Shown in pieces: positions 33,309 to 41,315 of a DNA stretch of 64,000 nt (its first letter is position 1; each line of letters starts with the position of its first letter). A program made the translations under genes and the position numbers. Source of the DNA: Pseudobacillus lumedeiriae. GTDB taxonomy: Bacteria; Bacillota; Bacilli; Bacillales; Domibacillaceae. The notes beneath the pieces were generated by a model, which did no database searches, was not told the DNA's origin, and was given only the letters and a program-made list of their open reading frames with translations. Location of the stretch: positions 434,001-498,000 of the forward strand of contig NZ_JAUIYO010000001.1 in the NCBI RefSeq assembly GCF_044891285.1, read 5' to 3'.

Positions 33309-34049
33309 TTACTTGCCAATTTTTCCAGCAATCTCACCAAGAGCTGTGGCTTGAATAGCGAACAAGCTAGTGATACCTGTTTGAGCAAGTTCCAGAAGCC
33401 CATGCAAATCATTGATGGAAAAAGTCGCTTCCTCTCCCGTTCCTTGCAGCTCAACAAATTCATTTTTTCCAGTCATGACAACATTCATATCTACTTCCGC
33501 CTGGCTGTCTTCTATGTAATTTAAGTCTAACACTGTACCGTGTTCTTTAACGATTCCCACACTAGCTGCTGCTAAAAAGTCAATGACCGGAAATGACGAC
33601 AATTTCTTTTCTTCATACAGCTTATTAAGCGCAAACGATAGCGCAACGAATGCACCGGTAATGGAGGCTGTCCGTGTACCTCCGTCTGCCTGAATCACGT
33701 CACAATCGATCCAGACCGTCCGTTCACCGATTGCTTCTAAATTAACGACTGCTCTAAGAGAACGCCCGATCAGCCGCTGGATCTCCATCGTTCTCCCCGA
33801 CACTTTTCCCTTTGAAGATTCCCGAATGTTTCTTTGTCCCGTGGCCCGCGGCAGCATCGAATACTCGGCAGCAATCCAGCCTTTTCCACTGCCTCTCATA
33901 AACGGGGGCACTCGGTCTTCAACACTTGCTGTGCAAATGACCTTCGTGTCCCCGACTTGAATGAGCACCGATCCTTCTGGGTGTTTTAAATAATCTGTTT
34001 CAATGTGCACACTTCTAAGTTCGTGTGCTTCTCTTCCATCCACTCTCAT
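33309..34049 (-). CDS. rph: Ribonuclease PH
   Basis: A 246-residue phosphorolytic 3'-exoribonuclease that trims tRNA 3' ends. It carries GSVLIQVGDTKVICTASVED (near residue 25), the RATGQRNIRESSKGKVSGRT phosphate/RNA-binding arginines (near 70), DCDVIQADGGTRTASITGAF (near 117) and EVDMNVVMTG (near 175). Two adjacent ATG codons (34052, 34049) follow GGAGGGAATT; the second matches the usual MRxDGR start. It is followed by rdgB 16 nt downstream. Confidence 0.96.
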   Translation of the reverse strand: MRVDGREAHELRSVHIETDYLKHPEGSVLIQVGDTKVICTASVEDRVPPFMRGSGKGWIAAEYSMLPRATGQRNIRESSKGKVSGRTMEIQRLIGRSLRAVVNLEAIGERTVWIDCDVIQADGGTRTASITGAFVALSFALNKLYEEKKLSSFPVIDFLAAASVGIVKEHGTVLDLNYIEDSQAEVDMNVVMTGKNEFVELQGTGEEATFSINDLHGLLELAQTGITSLFAIQATALGEIAGKIGK

Positions 34050-34218
34050 CATAATTCCCTCCGTCATTTCCTTTTTCCTGCATCTTCTTATAGTAGCACT
34101 TTTCTTCAGACAAAAAAAAGAAATCATTCATCTAAATACCTAGATAACAGGCAGTTAGACAGATGATTCTCAAGAAGAATTACATGCATATACCATCTGT
34201 TATGAGCAGACGGCCCTT

Positions 34219-35265
34219 TCACAAATCTACCGGATTCACTATATCAGGACGGGTCACGGAGCTGCTGAGCGGCTTCCCTTGTTCAGTCGTAATATTGGAA
34301 CTGCCGCCGACTTGAATAGCAAAGCTCTCGATCTGACCGCCTTCTGTTAAAGACAATGCAAGTGACTTCAATACATGCTCCGATACCATTTTATTTTCAA
34401 AGCTTCCAAGAATTGCTTCATTAAAGTTGAGTGTCACTCGACCTTCTTTAACGACCGGTTTTTCCAGCAGTTCAGCTTCCGGTAAAAACTCAGTTACAAG
34501 CCCTGAATCCACACTTGGCCCTTTCGCCAGCTCTTTTACCACAGCAGTAATTTGATCTTTTTCATCATTGTTCACCCGTTTTGTAACAGGTACATAGTAA
34601 TACTCTTCTCCCTGCTGCGCCATATAATACACAGTTACCGGTCTCGTATCAGCAAGATCCACCACACCTGACGCATCTATATTAATACCGTTCTGGCGTG
34701 TTAATCCATCTTCATTAAGCACCATCTTGGCAACAGGCATTTCTGAAAGCGGATGGCCATTCACTTGCAATTTTACCCGTTCAATAGAATCAAATTGAGT
34801 CAATGTCCAAGTGATGGATTGAACAATTCTCGCTTCATCCGTTTTAGCATATTCTTTAAATTCCGGAGAAAAATCAACAGTTGCTGTTCCATCTTCTATA
34901 TTTACACTTTTCACTTGTGTTCCTGCTGGCAATACAGCACGAAATCCATTTGGAATCACGTTTGAAACCGGCCCTTCTGCCACCAAATATTCAAGCGCCT
35001 GCTTGGCCAAACTTTTCGTATTCGCAAGCGGCATCGTTTGAGAAACAACATAACCATTTTTATCAATTAAATACAGTTCCGTCATAACCATGTTTTTATT
35101 TTGTACAGCCTGCTGTTCTTCACCGCCAGCCAGGTTGTCCGTATAAACAACCGACTGCGGAGGATCAATTTTTTCTTTTTTTTCTTCAGGCAATAGTCCG
35201 CAGCCCGCTGCATAGACAGAAGAAATTAAAATGACCATCGCCGCGGTCGTTTTCTTTTTTCTCAT
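34219..35265 (-). CDS. gerM: GerM spore germination/sporulation lipoprotein
   Basis: A 348-residue lipoprotein with an N-terminal signal and lipobox SSVYAAGC (cleavage before Cys22) and two GerMN domains (about 55-190 and 200-340). The repeated pattern is seen as LVAEGPVSNVIPNGFRAVLP / VKELAKGPSVDSGLVTEFLP and GTATVDFSPEF / GRVTLNFNEAI. In B. subtilis GerM takes part in engulfment and in forming the SpoIIIAG-SpoIIQ complex. TTAGGAGGGGTAGTT precedes the ATG. It lies between rph and racE, as in B. subtilis. A small hairpin stands in the gap to rph. Confidence 0.95.
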   Translation of the reverse strand: MRKKKTTAAMVILISSVYAAGCGLLPEEKKEKIDPPQSVVYTDNLAGGEEQQAVQNKNMVMTELYLIDKNGYVVSQTMPLANTKSLAKQALEYLVAEGPVSNVIPNGFRAVLPAGTQVKSVNIEDGTATVDFSPEFKEYAKTDEARIVQSITWTLTQFDSIERVKLQVNGHPLSEMPVAKMVLNEDGLTRQNGINIDASGVVDLADTRPVTVYYMAQQGEEYYYVPVTKRVNNDEKDQITAVVKELAKGPSVDSGLVTEFLPEAELLEKPVVKEGRVTLNFNEAILGSFENKMVSEHVLKSLALSLTEGGQIESFAIQVGGSSNITTEQGKPLSSSVTRPDIVNPVDL

Positions 35266-35376
35266 AACTACCCCTCCTAAAACTGTTTGTACTAAATATA
35301 CGGAGGTTTTGAAATCTTAGAACCGGCTTGGACAAATCTTCTGTGCCAGCGGATATTCCCTTCATTATCATTCTGC

Positions 35377-36180
35377 TTAGCGGGTTAAGCGGATTGCTTC
35401 AACATGAATCTCTTTATCTTGCAGCCAATCAGAGGCGATTTCATAAAATAACTCCCGTGAGCCTGTCGTGAAGAAAAGGTGCGGCAGCCGCTCAGGAGAT
35501 TCTTTTGCTAACAGTTTTTTATAATCAAGAATCGCACTTGCTTCACGGGCAGTTTCCTCGCCAGAACTAATAATCCGCACATGATTACCGAGCGCCTTCG
35601 CTATAATCGGTTCAAGCAGCGGATAATGAGTACATCCTAAAATGACCGTATCAATCTCTGTTCCGTTTAACGGCATAAGTGTTTCAGCCACAATTTTCTC
35701 TGCCATTTTACCCTTATACTCTCCACTTTCCACGAGAGGAACAAACTTTGGACAGGCAAGTGTTGTAACCACTGCTTTTTTATTAATCGAAGTAAGCATC
35801 GCTTCATAAGCACCGCTTCGTATCGTACCAATCGTTCCGAGCACTCCAATTTGATCATTTCTTGTCTGTTTAATCGCCGCTCTTGCTCCTGGATGAATCA
35901 CCCCAATAACCGGAATGGAAAGGGCTGTTTGAATTTCCTCCAGTACAACCGCTGTAGCTGTATTACAGGCAATGACGAGCATCTTAATCTTTTTCTCTAT
36001 TAAAAAACGGGTCATTTCCCAAGTAAATTCCTTCACTTCCTCTGCCGGTCTTGGTCCATACGGACATCTGGCAGTATCTCCTGTATAATAAATCGTTTCA
36101 TTCGGAAGCTGACGCATGATCTCTTTCGCTACGGTCAAACCGCCGACCCCCGAATCAATTACACCGATCGGTCTATTCAC
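35377..36180 (-). CDS. racE: Glutamate racemase
   Basis: A 267-residue cofactor-independent racemase making D-glutamate for peptidoglycan. The two catalytic cysteines lie in VIACNTATAVVLEEI (Cys near residue 73) and VILGCTHYPLLEPII (Cys near 185). The N-terminal IGVIDSGVGGLTVAKEIMRQ and GDTARCPYGPRP are characteristic. The GTG start at 36180 follows GGCGAGGAAA. It is ten nt after ysmB and probably cotranscribed with it. Confidence 0.97.
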   Translation of the reverse strand: MNRPIGVIDSGVGGLTVAKEIMRQLPNETIYYTGDTARCPYGPRPAEEVKEFTWEMTRFLIEKKIKMLVIACNTATAVVLEEIQTALSIPVIGVIHPGARAAIKQTRNDQIGVLGTIGTIRSGAYEAMLTSINKKAVVTTLACPKFVPLVESGEYKGKMAEKIVAETLMPLNGTEIDTVILGCTHYPLLEPIIAKALGNHVRIISSGEETAREASAILDYKKLLAKESPERLPHLFFTTGSRELFYEIASDWLQDKEIHVEAIRLTR

Positions 36181-36190
36181 TTTCCTCGCC

Positions 36191-36640
36191 TCATTTTGCC
36201 TTCATTTCTTGATGCATTTTTTCTAGATTGCTTTTTAACGTTCGTATTTCAGCACCGCTAAAATTTCGCAAAACCTGCTGCACATACAGCTGACGCTTTT
36301 TGATGACTTCTTCAATCATGCTCGCGCCATTTTGCAGCAAATGGATCCGGACAATTCGGCGGTCATTCGTGTCTTTCACTCGTTCAACCAGCTCATTTCG
36401 TTCCATTCGATCAATCAGGTCAGTCATTGTACTAAAAGCCAAAAACATTTTAGTAGATAGTTCACCGATTGTCATATCCCCTTCTTCAAACAGCCATTGC
36501 AAAGCAATAAACTGAGGAGGAGTAATCTTATAATCACTTAATATTTCCCGGCCTTTTTGTTTAATGATGCCATTTATGTACCGCAACTCTTTTTCAATAT
36601 CAGCAACACAATCAAGCGATTCCTCAAAATCTGCTGCCAT
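36191..36640 (-). CDS. ysmB: MarR-family regulator YsmB
   Basis: A 149-residue winged-helix repressor-type protein. The DNA-binding core is TPPQFIALQWLFEEGDMTIG, then ELSTKMFLAFSTMTDLIDRM (recognition helix) and the wing RVKDTNDRRIVRIHLL, all typical of MarR. Flanking helices make the dimer interface. I start at the ATG 36640 with AAGGAG eight bases upstream; a GTG three codons earlier overlaps that site. It sits between gerE and racE, as in B. subtilis. Its target and ligand are unknown. Confidence 0.92.
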   Translation of the reverse strand: MAADFEESLDCVADIEKELRYINGIIKQKGREILSDYKITPPQFIALQWLFEEGDMTIGELSTKMFLAFSTMTDLIDRMERNELVERVKDTNDRRIVRIHLLQNGASMIEEVIKKRQLYVQQVLRNFSGAEIRTLKSNLEKMHQEMKAK

Positions 36641-36790
36641 TCTCAGCACTCCTTACTCATCAGTTCCCTTGTTCACATAGTAACAGGACTCCAACCCATC
36701 TATTTATTTTCGCCTGTTTTTCTGTAAAATGCAAGGGAAGAAGGAACGAAAACAGAGGATGCCTGCTCTTTGGCAGCCGACATAAAAAAT

Positions 36791-36844
36791 AGCAGGAGCT
36801 GTCTTAAAATAAAAGGATCAGACCTCTATGAAACAACTCCCGCT
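36791..36844. repeat. Dispersed hairpin repeat family C, copy 1
   Basis: AGCAGGAGCTGTCTTAAAAT to CTCTATGAAACAACTCCCGCT, a 54-bp imperfect palindrome in the gerE-ysmB gap. It matches the 55-bp element after sspI (63803-63857) along its whole length. It may double as the gerE terminator. Confidence 0.75.
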
Positions 36845-36861
36845 AAGCCTGGCATGACTTG

Positions 36862-37086
36862 TTAAAGTTTCAATTCTCCCATCCTAAGCAATTCAACAAT
36901 AGCCTGTGATCTTCCTTTTACACCAAGCTTTTGAATAGAGTTAGAAATATGATTACGGACCGTTTTTTCACTAATAAACAGCTCTTCAGCAATTTCTTTC
37001 GTTGTCCGATCCTGCACAAGTAACTCAAATACTTCTTTTTCTCTTTTTGTTAATAGCGGTTTACGATCAAAGCGGTGCTCCCTCAC
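36862..37086 (-). CDS. gerE: GerE late mother-cell transcription regulator
   Basis: A 74-residue LuxR/FixJ-type helix-turn-helix protein that controls sigma-K coat genes at the end of sporulation. PLLTKREKEVFELLVQDRTT then KEIAEELFISEKTVRNHISN and QKLGVKGRSQAIVELLRMGEL are almost the B. subtilis protein. The start is GTG 37086, ten bases after AGGAGGG. An ATG seven bases upstream, out of frame, sits closer to that site and would open an 8-codon ORF, an odd arrangement. A sigma-K-like -10 (CATATGATA, 37152-37160) lies upstream. Confidence 0.97.
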   Translation of the reverse strand: MREHRFDRKPLLTKREKEVFELLVQDRTTKEIAEELFISEKTVRNHISNSIQKLGVKGRSQAIVELLRMGELKL

Positions 37087-37151
37087 TTGACATGTACCCT
37101 CCTCGCTTCCGCCAGCTTCTAATCACCTAATTAATAGAATGGCCGTTACCG

Positions 37152-37181
37152 TATCATATGTAAGTAAGTAGAAATTTGACA
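37152..37181 (-). promoter_or_regulatory. Possible sigma-K promoter of gerE
   Basis: On the minus strand CATATGATA fits the sigma-K -10 (CATAnnnTA), 66 nt before the gerE start. The -35 region (TGTCA at about 16 bp) is weak. Confidence 0.45.
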
Positions 37182-37291
37182 ATCACCAAACAAAAATCCC
37201 CTCAATTTTTAGTTAGCTGACCGCTAATTACAGCATCAGTCACAAATTGAAACCCAGCATTTAAATCTATCTTGGTCTAATAAACAAAAAA

Positions 37292-37320
37292 CAGCCTTCA
37301 GCTGGATAAGCTGAAGGCTG
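37292..37320 (-). terminator. Rho-independent terminator of sdhCAB
   Basis: CAGCCTTCAGCT-GGATA-AGCTGAAGGCTG, followed on the minus strand by TTTTTTGTTT, seven bases after the sdhB stop. Confidence 0.92.
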
Positions 37321-37327
37321 AAATATA

Positions 37328-38095
37328 TTAGTCTACATGATGGTCGCTTCCGAAGAAGTTACGGAAAGCTTGGATTGTAGCATCGCGGTTGACAGCTGCA
37401 ATAGATGTCGTTAAAGGAATACCTTTTGGACATGACTGTACACAGTTTTGTGAGTTTCCGCAGCCCTCTAGGCCGCCGTCACTCATTAATGCATTCAACC
37501 GTTCATCTTTATTCATTGCTCCAGTTGGATGAGCGTTAAATAAACGGACTTGTGAAATAAACGCAGGACCAATGAAATCAGATTTGCTGTTTACGTTTGG
37601 ACATGCTTCAAGACAAACACCACAAGTCATACATTTAGATAATTCGTATGCCCATTGGCGTTTTCTTTCCGGCATGCGCGGACCCGCTCCGAGATCATAC
37701 GTTCCATCGATCGGAATCCATGCTTTAATACGTTTTAATGAATCAAACATGCGGCTGCGGTCAACTTGCAAGTCACGAACAACCGGGAAAGTATTCATCG
37801 GTGCAAGGCGGATCGGCTGTTCAAGCTTATCAACTAGAGCCGTACATGATTGTCTTGCCTTGCCGTTAATGACCATTGAGCAGGCGCCGCAAACTTCTTC
37901 AAGACAGTTCATATCCCAAGCAATTGGTGTTGTTTTTTCACCTTTTGCATTGACCGGATTACGCTGAATTTCCATGAGCGCTGAAATAACGTTCATATTC
38001 GGACGATATGGAAGCACAAACTCTTCTTCATATGTCGCGGAATCCATTGCGTCTTGACGAGTAATAATAAAGCGGACTGTTTTATTTTCACTCAT
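37328..38095 (-). CDS. sdhB: Succinate dehydrogenase iron-sulfur subunit
   Basis: A 255-residue iron-sulfur protein of complex II that carries electrons from SdhA to the menaquinone site. N-terminal ferredoxin domain with [2Fe-2S] cysteines in CLEEVCGACSMVINGKARQSC-type spacing (residues about 63-85), then CMTCGVCLEACP (near 155) and CGNSQNCVQSCPKGIP (near 212) for the [4Fe-4S] and [3Fe-4S] clusters. Length is normal. Last gene of sdhCAB, two bases after sdhA, with a terminator directly behind. Confidence 0.98.
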   Translation of the reverse strand: MSENKTVRFIITRQDAMDSATYEEEFVLPYRPNMNVISALMEIQRNPVNAKGEKTTPIAWDMNCLEEVCGACSMVINGKARQSCTALVDKLEQPIRLAPMNTFPVVRDLQVDRSRMFDSLKRIKAWIPIDGTYDLGAGPRMPERKRQWAYELSKCMTCGVCLEACPNVNSKSDFIGPAFISQVRLFNAHPTGAMNKDERLNALMSDGGLEGCGNSQNCVQSCPKGIPLTTSIAAVNRDATIQAFRNFFGSDHHVD

Positions 38096-38097
38096 CC

Positions 38098-39858
38098 TTA
38101 TTTCTCCTCCTTATTTTTAGAATAATCGCGTTTACGCGGAGGGATCAAGGAAACGTCCACATCTTCGTAATGGAAAGCAGGTGCTTCATTTTCCCCTTTA
38201 AATGCTGCCATTGTTGTTTTCATGAATTCTTCATCGTTACGATCCGGGAATTCCGGCTTGTAATGAGCTCCACGGCTTTCATTACGGTTAAGAGCACCGA
38301 TTGTAATAACACGCGCAAGATGAAGCATATTCTTCAACTGACGTGTAAATGCAGCACCTTGGTTGCTCCATTTCGCTGTATCGTTAATGTTGATGTTTTT
38401 ATAACGGTCCATTAATTCAACAATTTTGTCATCTGTTGCTTTCAGCTTGTCGTTGTAACGAACAACCGTTACGTTTGCTGTCATCCACTCACCGAGTTCT
38501 TTATGAAGGATATAAGCATTTTCCTTGCCGTCCATAGACATAATGTCGTTCCATTTTGCTTCTTCTTCTTTCACTCTGCTTTCAAAAACAGAAGAAGAAA
38601 TCGCATCAGCTGACTTTTCTAAGCCATGAATATATTTTACAGCATTTGGTCCAGCAACCATTCCCCCGTAAATAGCCGATAACAGGGAGTTTGCGCCTAA
38701 GCGGTTCGCACCGTGCTGAGAATAATCACACTCACCAGCAGCAAAAAGACCTGGAATGTTCGTTTGCTGCTCGTAATCTACCCATAATCCACCCATAGAA
38801 TAATGAACAGCTGGGAAGATTTTCATCGGTACTTTACGCGGATCATCACCCATAAACTTCTCATAAATTTCAATAATACCGCCCAGTTTAATATCCAGTT
38901 CATGCGGATCTTTATGAGAAAGATCAAGATACACCATGTTTTCACCATTGATACCAAGCTTTTGATTTACGCACACGTCAAAAATTTCACGTGTCGCAAT
39001 GTCACGTGGTACAAGGTTTCCATAGGCTGGATATTTTTCTTCCAAGAAGTACCAAGGTTTACCATCTTTATACGTCCAAACACGTCCGCCTTCCCCACGT
39101 GCAGATTCACTCATAAGGCGAAGCTTGTCATCGCCTGGAATGGCCGTCGGGTGAATTTGAATAAATTCGCCGTTCGCATAGTGTGCTCCTTGTTGATAAA
39201 CGATAGAAGCAGCTGATCCTGTGTTAATAACAGAGTTAGTCGATTTCCCAAAGATAATACCAGGTCCGCCAGATGCCATAATAACCGCATCTCCAGGGAA
39301 TGACTGAATGTGCATATCACGTAAGTTCTGTGCGACAACTCCGCGGCAGATTCCTTCATCATCCGTGATAATACCCAGGAATTCCCAACCTTCATACTTT
39401 GTAACGAGACCCGCTACTTCAAAGCGGCGTACTTGTTCATCAAGCGCATATAACAGCTGCTGGCCTGTTGTTGCTCCAGCAAACGCTGTACGGTGATGCT
39501 GTGTACCGCCGAAACGACGGAAATCAAGCAAGCCTTCAGGTGTACGGTTAAACATAACTCCCATACGGTCCAATAAATTAATGATACCAGGCGCTGCTTC
39601 CGTCATTGCTTTTACAGGCGGCTGGTTCGCTAAAAAGTCCCCACCGTAGATCGTGTCATCAAAGTGAATATACGGTGAATCCCCCTCACCTTTCGTGTTA
39701 ACCGCACCGTTAATACCGCCCTGTGCACACACAGAGTGGGAGCGTTTAACTGGAACTAAGGAGAACAAATCGACTTGCGTTCCCGCTTCTGCTGCTTTGA
39801 TTGTAGCCATTAAACCGGCTAGGCCGCCGCCGACTACGATAACTCTTCCATTACTCAT
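38098..39858 (-). CDS. sdhA: Succinate dehydrogenase flavoprotein subunit
   Basis: A 586-residue FAD subunit oxidising succinate to fumarate. FAD-binding VVGGGLAGLMATIKAAEAG (residues 6-24), HSVCAQGGINGAVNTKGEGD with the flavin region (near 41), substrate-site HPTAIPG (near 242) and the ARGEGGRVWTY arginine (near 260), and GLFAAGECDYSQHGANRLGA (near 375). Its sequence is of the B. subtilis SdhA/FrdA type used with a single cytochrome b subunit. It lies between sdhC and sdhB. Confidence 0.98.
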   Translation of the reverse strand: MSNGRVIVVGGGLAGLMATIKAAEAGTQVDLFSLVPVKRSHSVCAQGGINGAVNTKGEGDSPYIHFDDTIYGGDFLANQPPVKAMTEAAPGIINLLDRMGVMFNRTPEGLLDFRRFGGTQHHRTAFAGATTGQQLLYALDEQVRRFEVAGLVTKYEGWEFLGIITDDEGICRGVVAQNLRDMHIQSFPGDAVIMASGGPGIIFGKSTNSVINTGSAASIVYQQGAHYANGEFIQIHPTAIPGDDKLRLMSESARGEGGRVWTYKDGKPWYFLEEKYPAYGNLVPRDIATREIFDVCVNQKLGINGENMVYLDLSHKDPHELDIKLGGIIEIYEKFMGDDPRKVPMKIFPAVHYSMGGLWVDYEQQTNIPGLFAAGECDYSQHGANRLGANSLLSAIYGGMVAGPNAVKYIHGLEKSADAISSSVFESRVKEEEAKWNDIMSMDGKENAYILHKELGEWMTANVTVVRYNDKLKATDDKIVELMDRYKNININDTAKWSNQGAAFTRQLKNMLHLARVITIGALNRNESRGAHYKPEFPDRNDEEFMKTTMAAFKGENEAPAFHYEDVDVSLIPPRKRDYSKNKEEK

Positions 39859-39913
39859 TGAGACTCACTCCCTTTTTTCCCAATTCCGAACTTAACTTCA
39901 TTCGACGATTACC

Positions 39914-40522
39914 TTATACAAACGCAAAAATTGCGCGAAGACCGATGACAGAAAGTGCAACAAAAACAATCATCGTAACATATGTCATGATCTGCTGCGA
40001 ACGCGGAGAAACTGCGATTCCCCAGCTTACAAAGAAGCCCCATAAACCATTAGAGAAATGGAATACAGTCGAAATGACACCGACTATGTAAAACGCAATC
40101 ATGAACGGATTAGAGAATACATCCGCCATCATTTGATAGTTTACTTCGGCGCCAAGTGCTGCCTGGATTCTCGTTTCCCATACGTGCCATGCGATGAATA
40201 TGAGCGTAATTACACCAGTTACACGCTGCAAGAAGAACATCCAGTTTCTAAAAAATCCATATCTGCCTGGATTATTTCTTGCTGTAAATGCAACGTACAA
40301 TCCATAAATAGCGTGGAATAATAACGGCAGAAAAATGATGAGTGCTTCTAGTACATAACGGAACGGTAATCCTTCCATAACACCAGCAGCCTTATTAAAT
40401 GCTTCCTCGCCTTTCGTTGCAAAATGGTTTACGACCAAGTGCTGCGTCAGAAATAACCCTACAGGTATGACACCTAGCAATGAGTGCAGCCTGCGATAAA
40501 AAAACTCTCGGTTGTCAGCCAT
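39914..40522 (-). CDS. sdhC: Succinate dehydrogenase cytochrome b558 subunit
   Basis: A 202-residue, five-span membrane anchor with two haems b. Conserved histidines that can ligate haem are in FYRRLHSLLGVIPVGLFLTQ (His13 region), QHLVVNH (near 28), FHAIYGLY (near 70), IAWHVWE (near 113) and VFHFSNGLWG (near 155). It anchors SdhAB to the membrane and passes electrons to menaquinone. AAGGGGGGTAAAAC precedes the ATG. First gene of the operon, downstream of a good sigma-A promoter. Confidence 0.97.
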   Translation of the reverse strand: MADNREFFYRRLHSLLGVIPVGLFLTQHLVVNHFATKGEEAFNKAAGVMEGLPFRYVLEALIIFLPLLFHAIYGLYVAFTARNNPGRYGFFRNWMFFLQRVTGVITLIFIAWHVWETRIQAALGAEVNYQMMADVFSNPFMIAFYIVGVISTVFHFSNGLWGFFVSWGIAVSPRSQQIMTYVTMIVFVALSVIGLRAIFAFV

Positions 40523-40609
40523 GTTTTACCCCCCTTAATCTTGAAGCATCCGACAAATTATCCTTTCTTTCGGCAAAGCTTCATATTGTAACTATTTTGT
40601 GACAAGACC

Positions 40610-40638
40610 ATTTTACTCCCATCGCCAAAAAGCGTCAA
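40610..40638 (-). promoter_or_regulatory. Sigma-A promoter of sdhCAB
   Basis: On the minus strand TTGACG, 17-bp spacer, TAAAAT, 88 nt before sdhC. The remaining 284-nt gap to yslB holds only AT-rich sequence and the yslB leader. Confidence 0.75.
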
Positions 40639-40806
40639 GGATACGTACACATCTTTTCATATCGTAAAAAAATTAATAAAGTGAACACCGCTTCATTATT
40701 TTACCCTTCATTTTTAATTTTATTATACCAATATATCAAATCCACAAACTTCTTTTTTCTCTTTCAGCAGTTGTATATAATGGATAACAGAAAGTGGGGA
40801 TAAAAA

Positions 40807-41232
40807 TTGACGAATCAACTCGACCTCCAAGAAACAGAAGAGCTTGTTGTACCTGTTTTTGGTTATGAATTACTAAGAGATGCCTTGTTAACAGACATAC
40901 TCGGTAAAGAAGCTAGTTCCATTCTTTACTGGGCAGGCAAATCACTTGCCAGAAAATTTCCTTGCGGGAACATCGAAGACCTCTTTTCCTTTTTCCACGA
41001 AGCAGGCTGGGGCAATCTTATTCTTCTAAAAGAAACGAAACGGGAAAAGACGTTTGAACTAAGCGGTCCGTTTGTTGAAAGAAGATTTTCGGTTCAGTCA
41101 GAACCTTCCTTCTCTCTTGAAAGTGGTTTTTTAGCTGAACAGATCGCTTTACAGCAGCAAATCGATGCAGAGTCAGTCATCGATATACAAAAACGATCCA
41201 AAAAAATAGTATTTACGGTCAAATGGGAATAG
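40807..41232 (+). CDS. yslB: YslB family protein (DUF2507)
   Basis: A 141-residue cytosolic protein with the family opening VPVFGYELLRDALLTDILGK (residues 16-35), ILYWAGKSLARKFP and a C-terminal beta-rich segment ending FTVKWE. It belongs to the DUF2507/V4R-like fold group; no enzymatic residues are apparent and the function is unknown. The start is TTG at 40807 with GTGGGGA six bases upstream. It lies opposite to sdhC, as in B. subtilis, where lysC then follows. Here uvrC comes next after a terminator. Confidence 0.9.
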   Translation: MTNQLDLQETEELVVPVFGYELLRDALLTDILGKEASSILYWAGKSLARKFPCGNIEDLFSFFHEAGWGNLILLKETKREKTFELSGPFVERRFSVQSEPSFSLESGFLAEQIALQQQIDAESVIDIQKRSKKIVFTVKWE

Positions 41233-41260
41233 TGTCATAATATTTAACTCCTCCATTCAC

Positions 41261-41315
41261 AAAGAGACGATCCTATAAGTGATTACACACTCCTCACTTA
41301 TAGGATCGTCTCTTT
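41261..41315. terminator. Bidirectional terminator between yslB and uvrC
   Basis: AGAGACGATCCTATAAGTG and CACTTATAGGATCGTCTCT form a perfect 19-bp stem with flanking A and T runs. It adjoins the uvrC stop codon and separates the convergent genes. Confidence 0.92.
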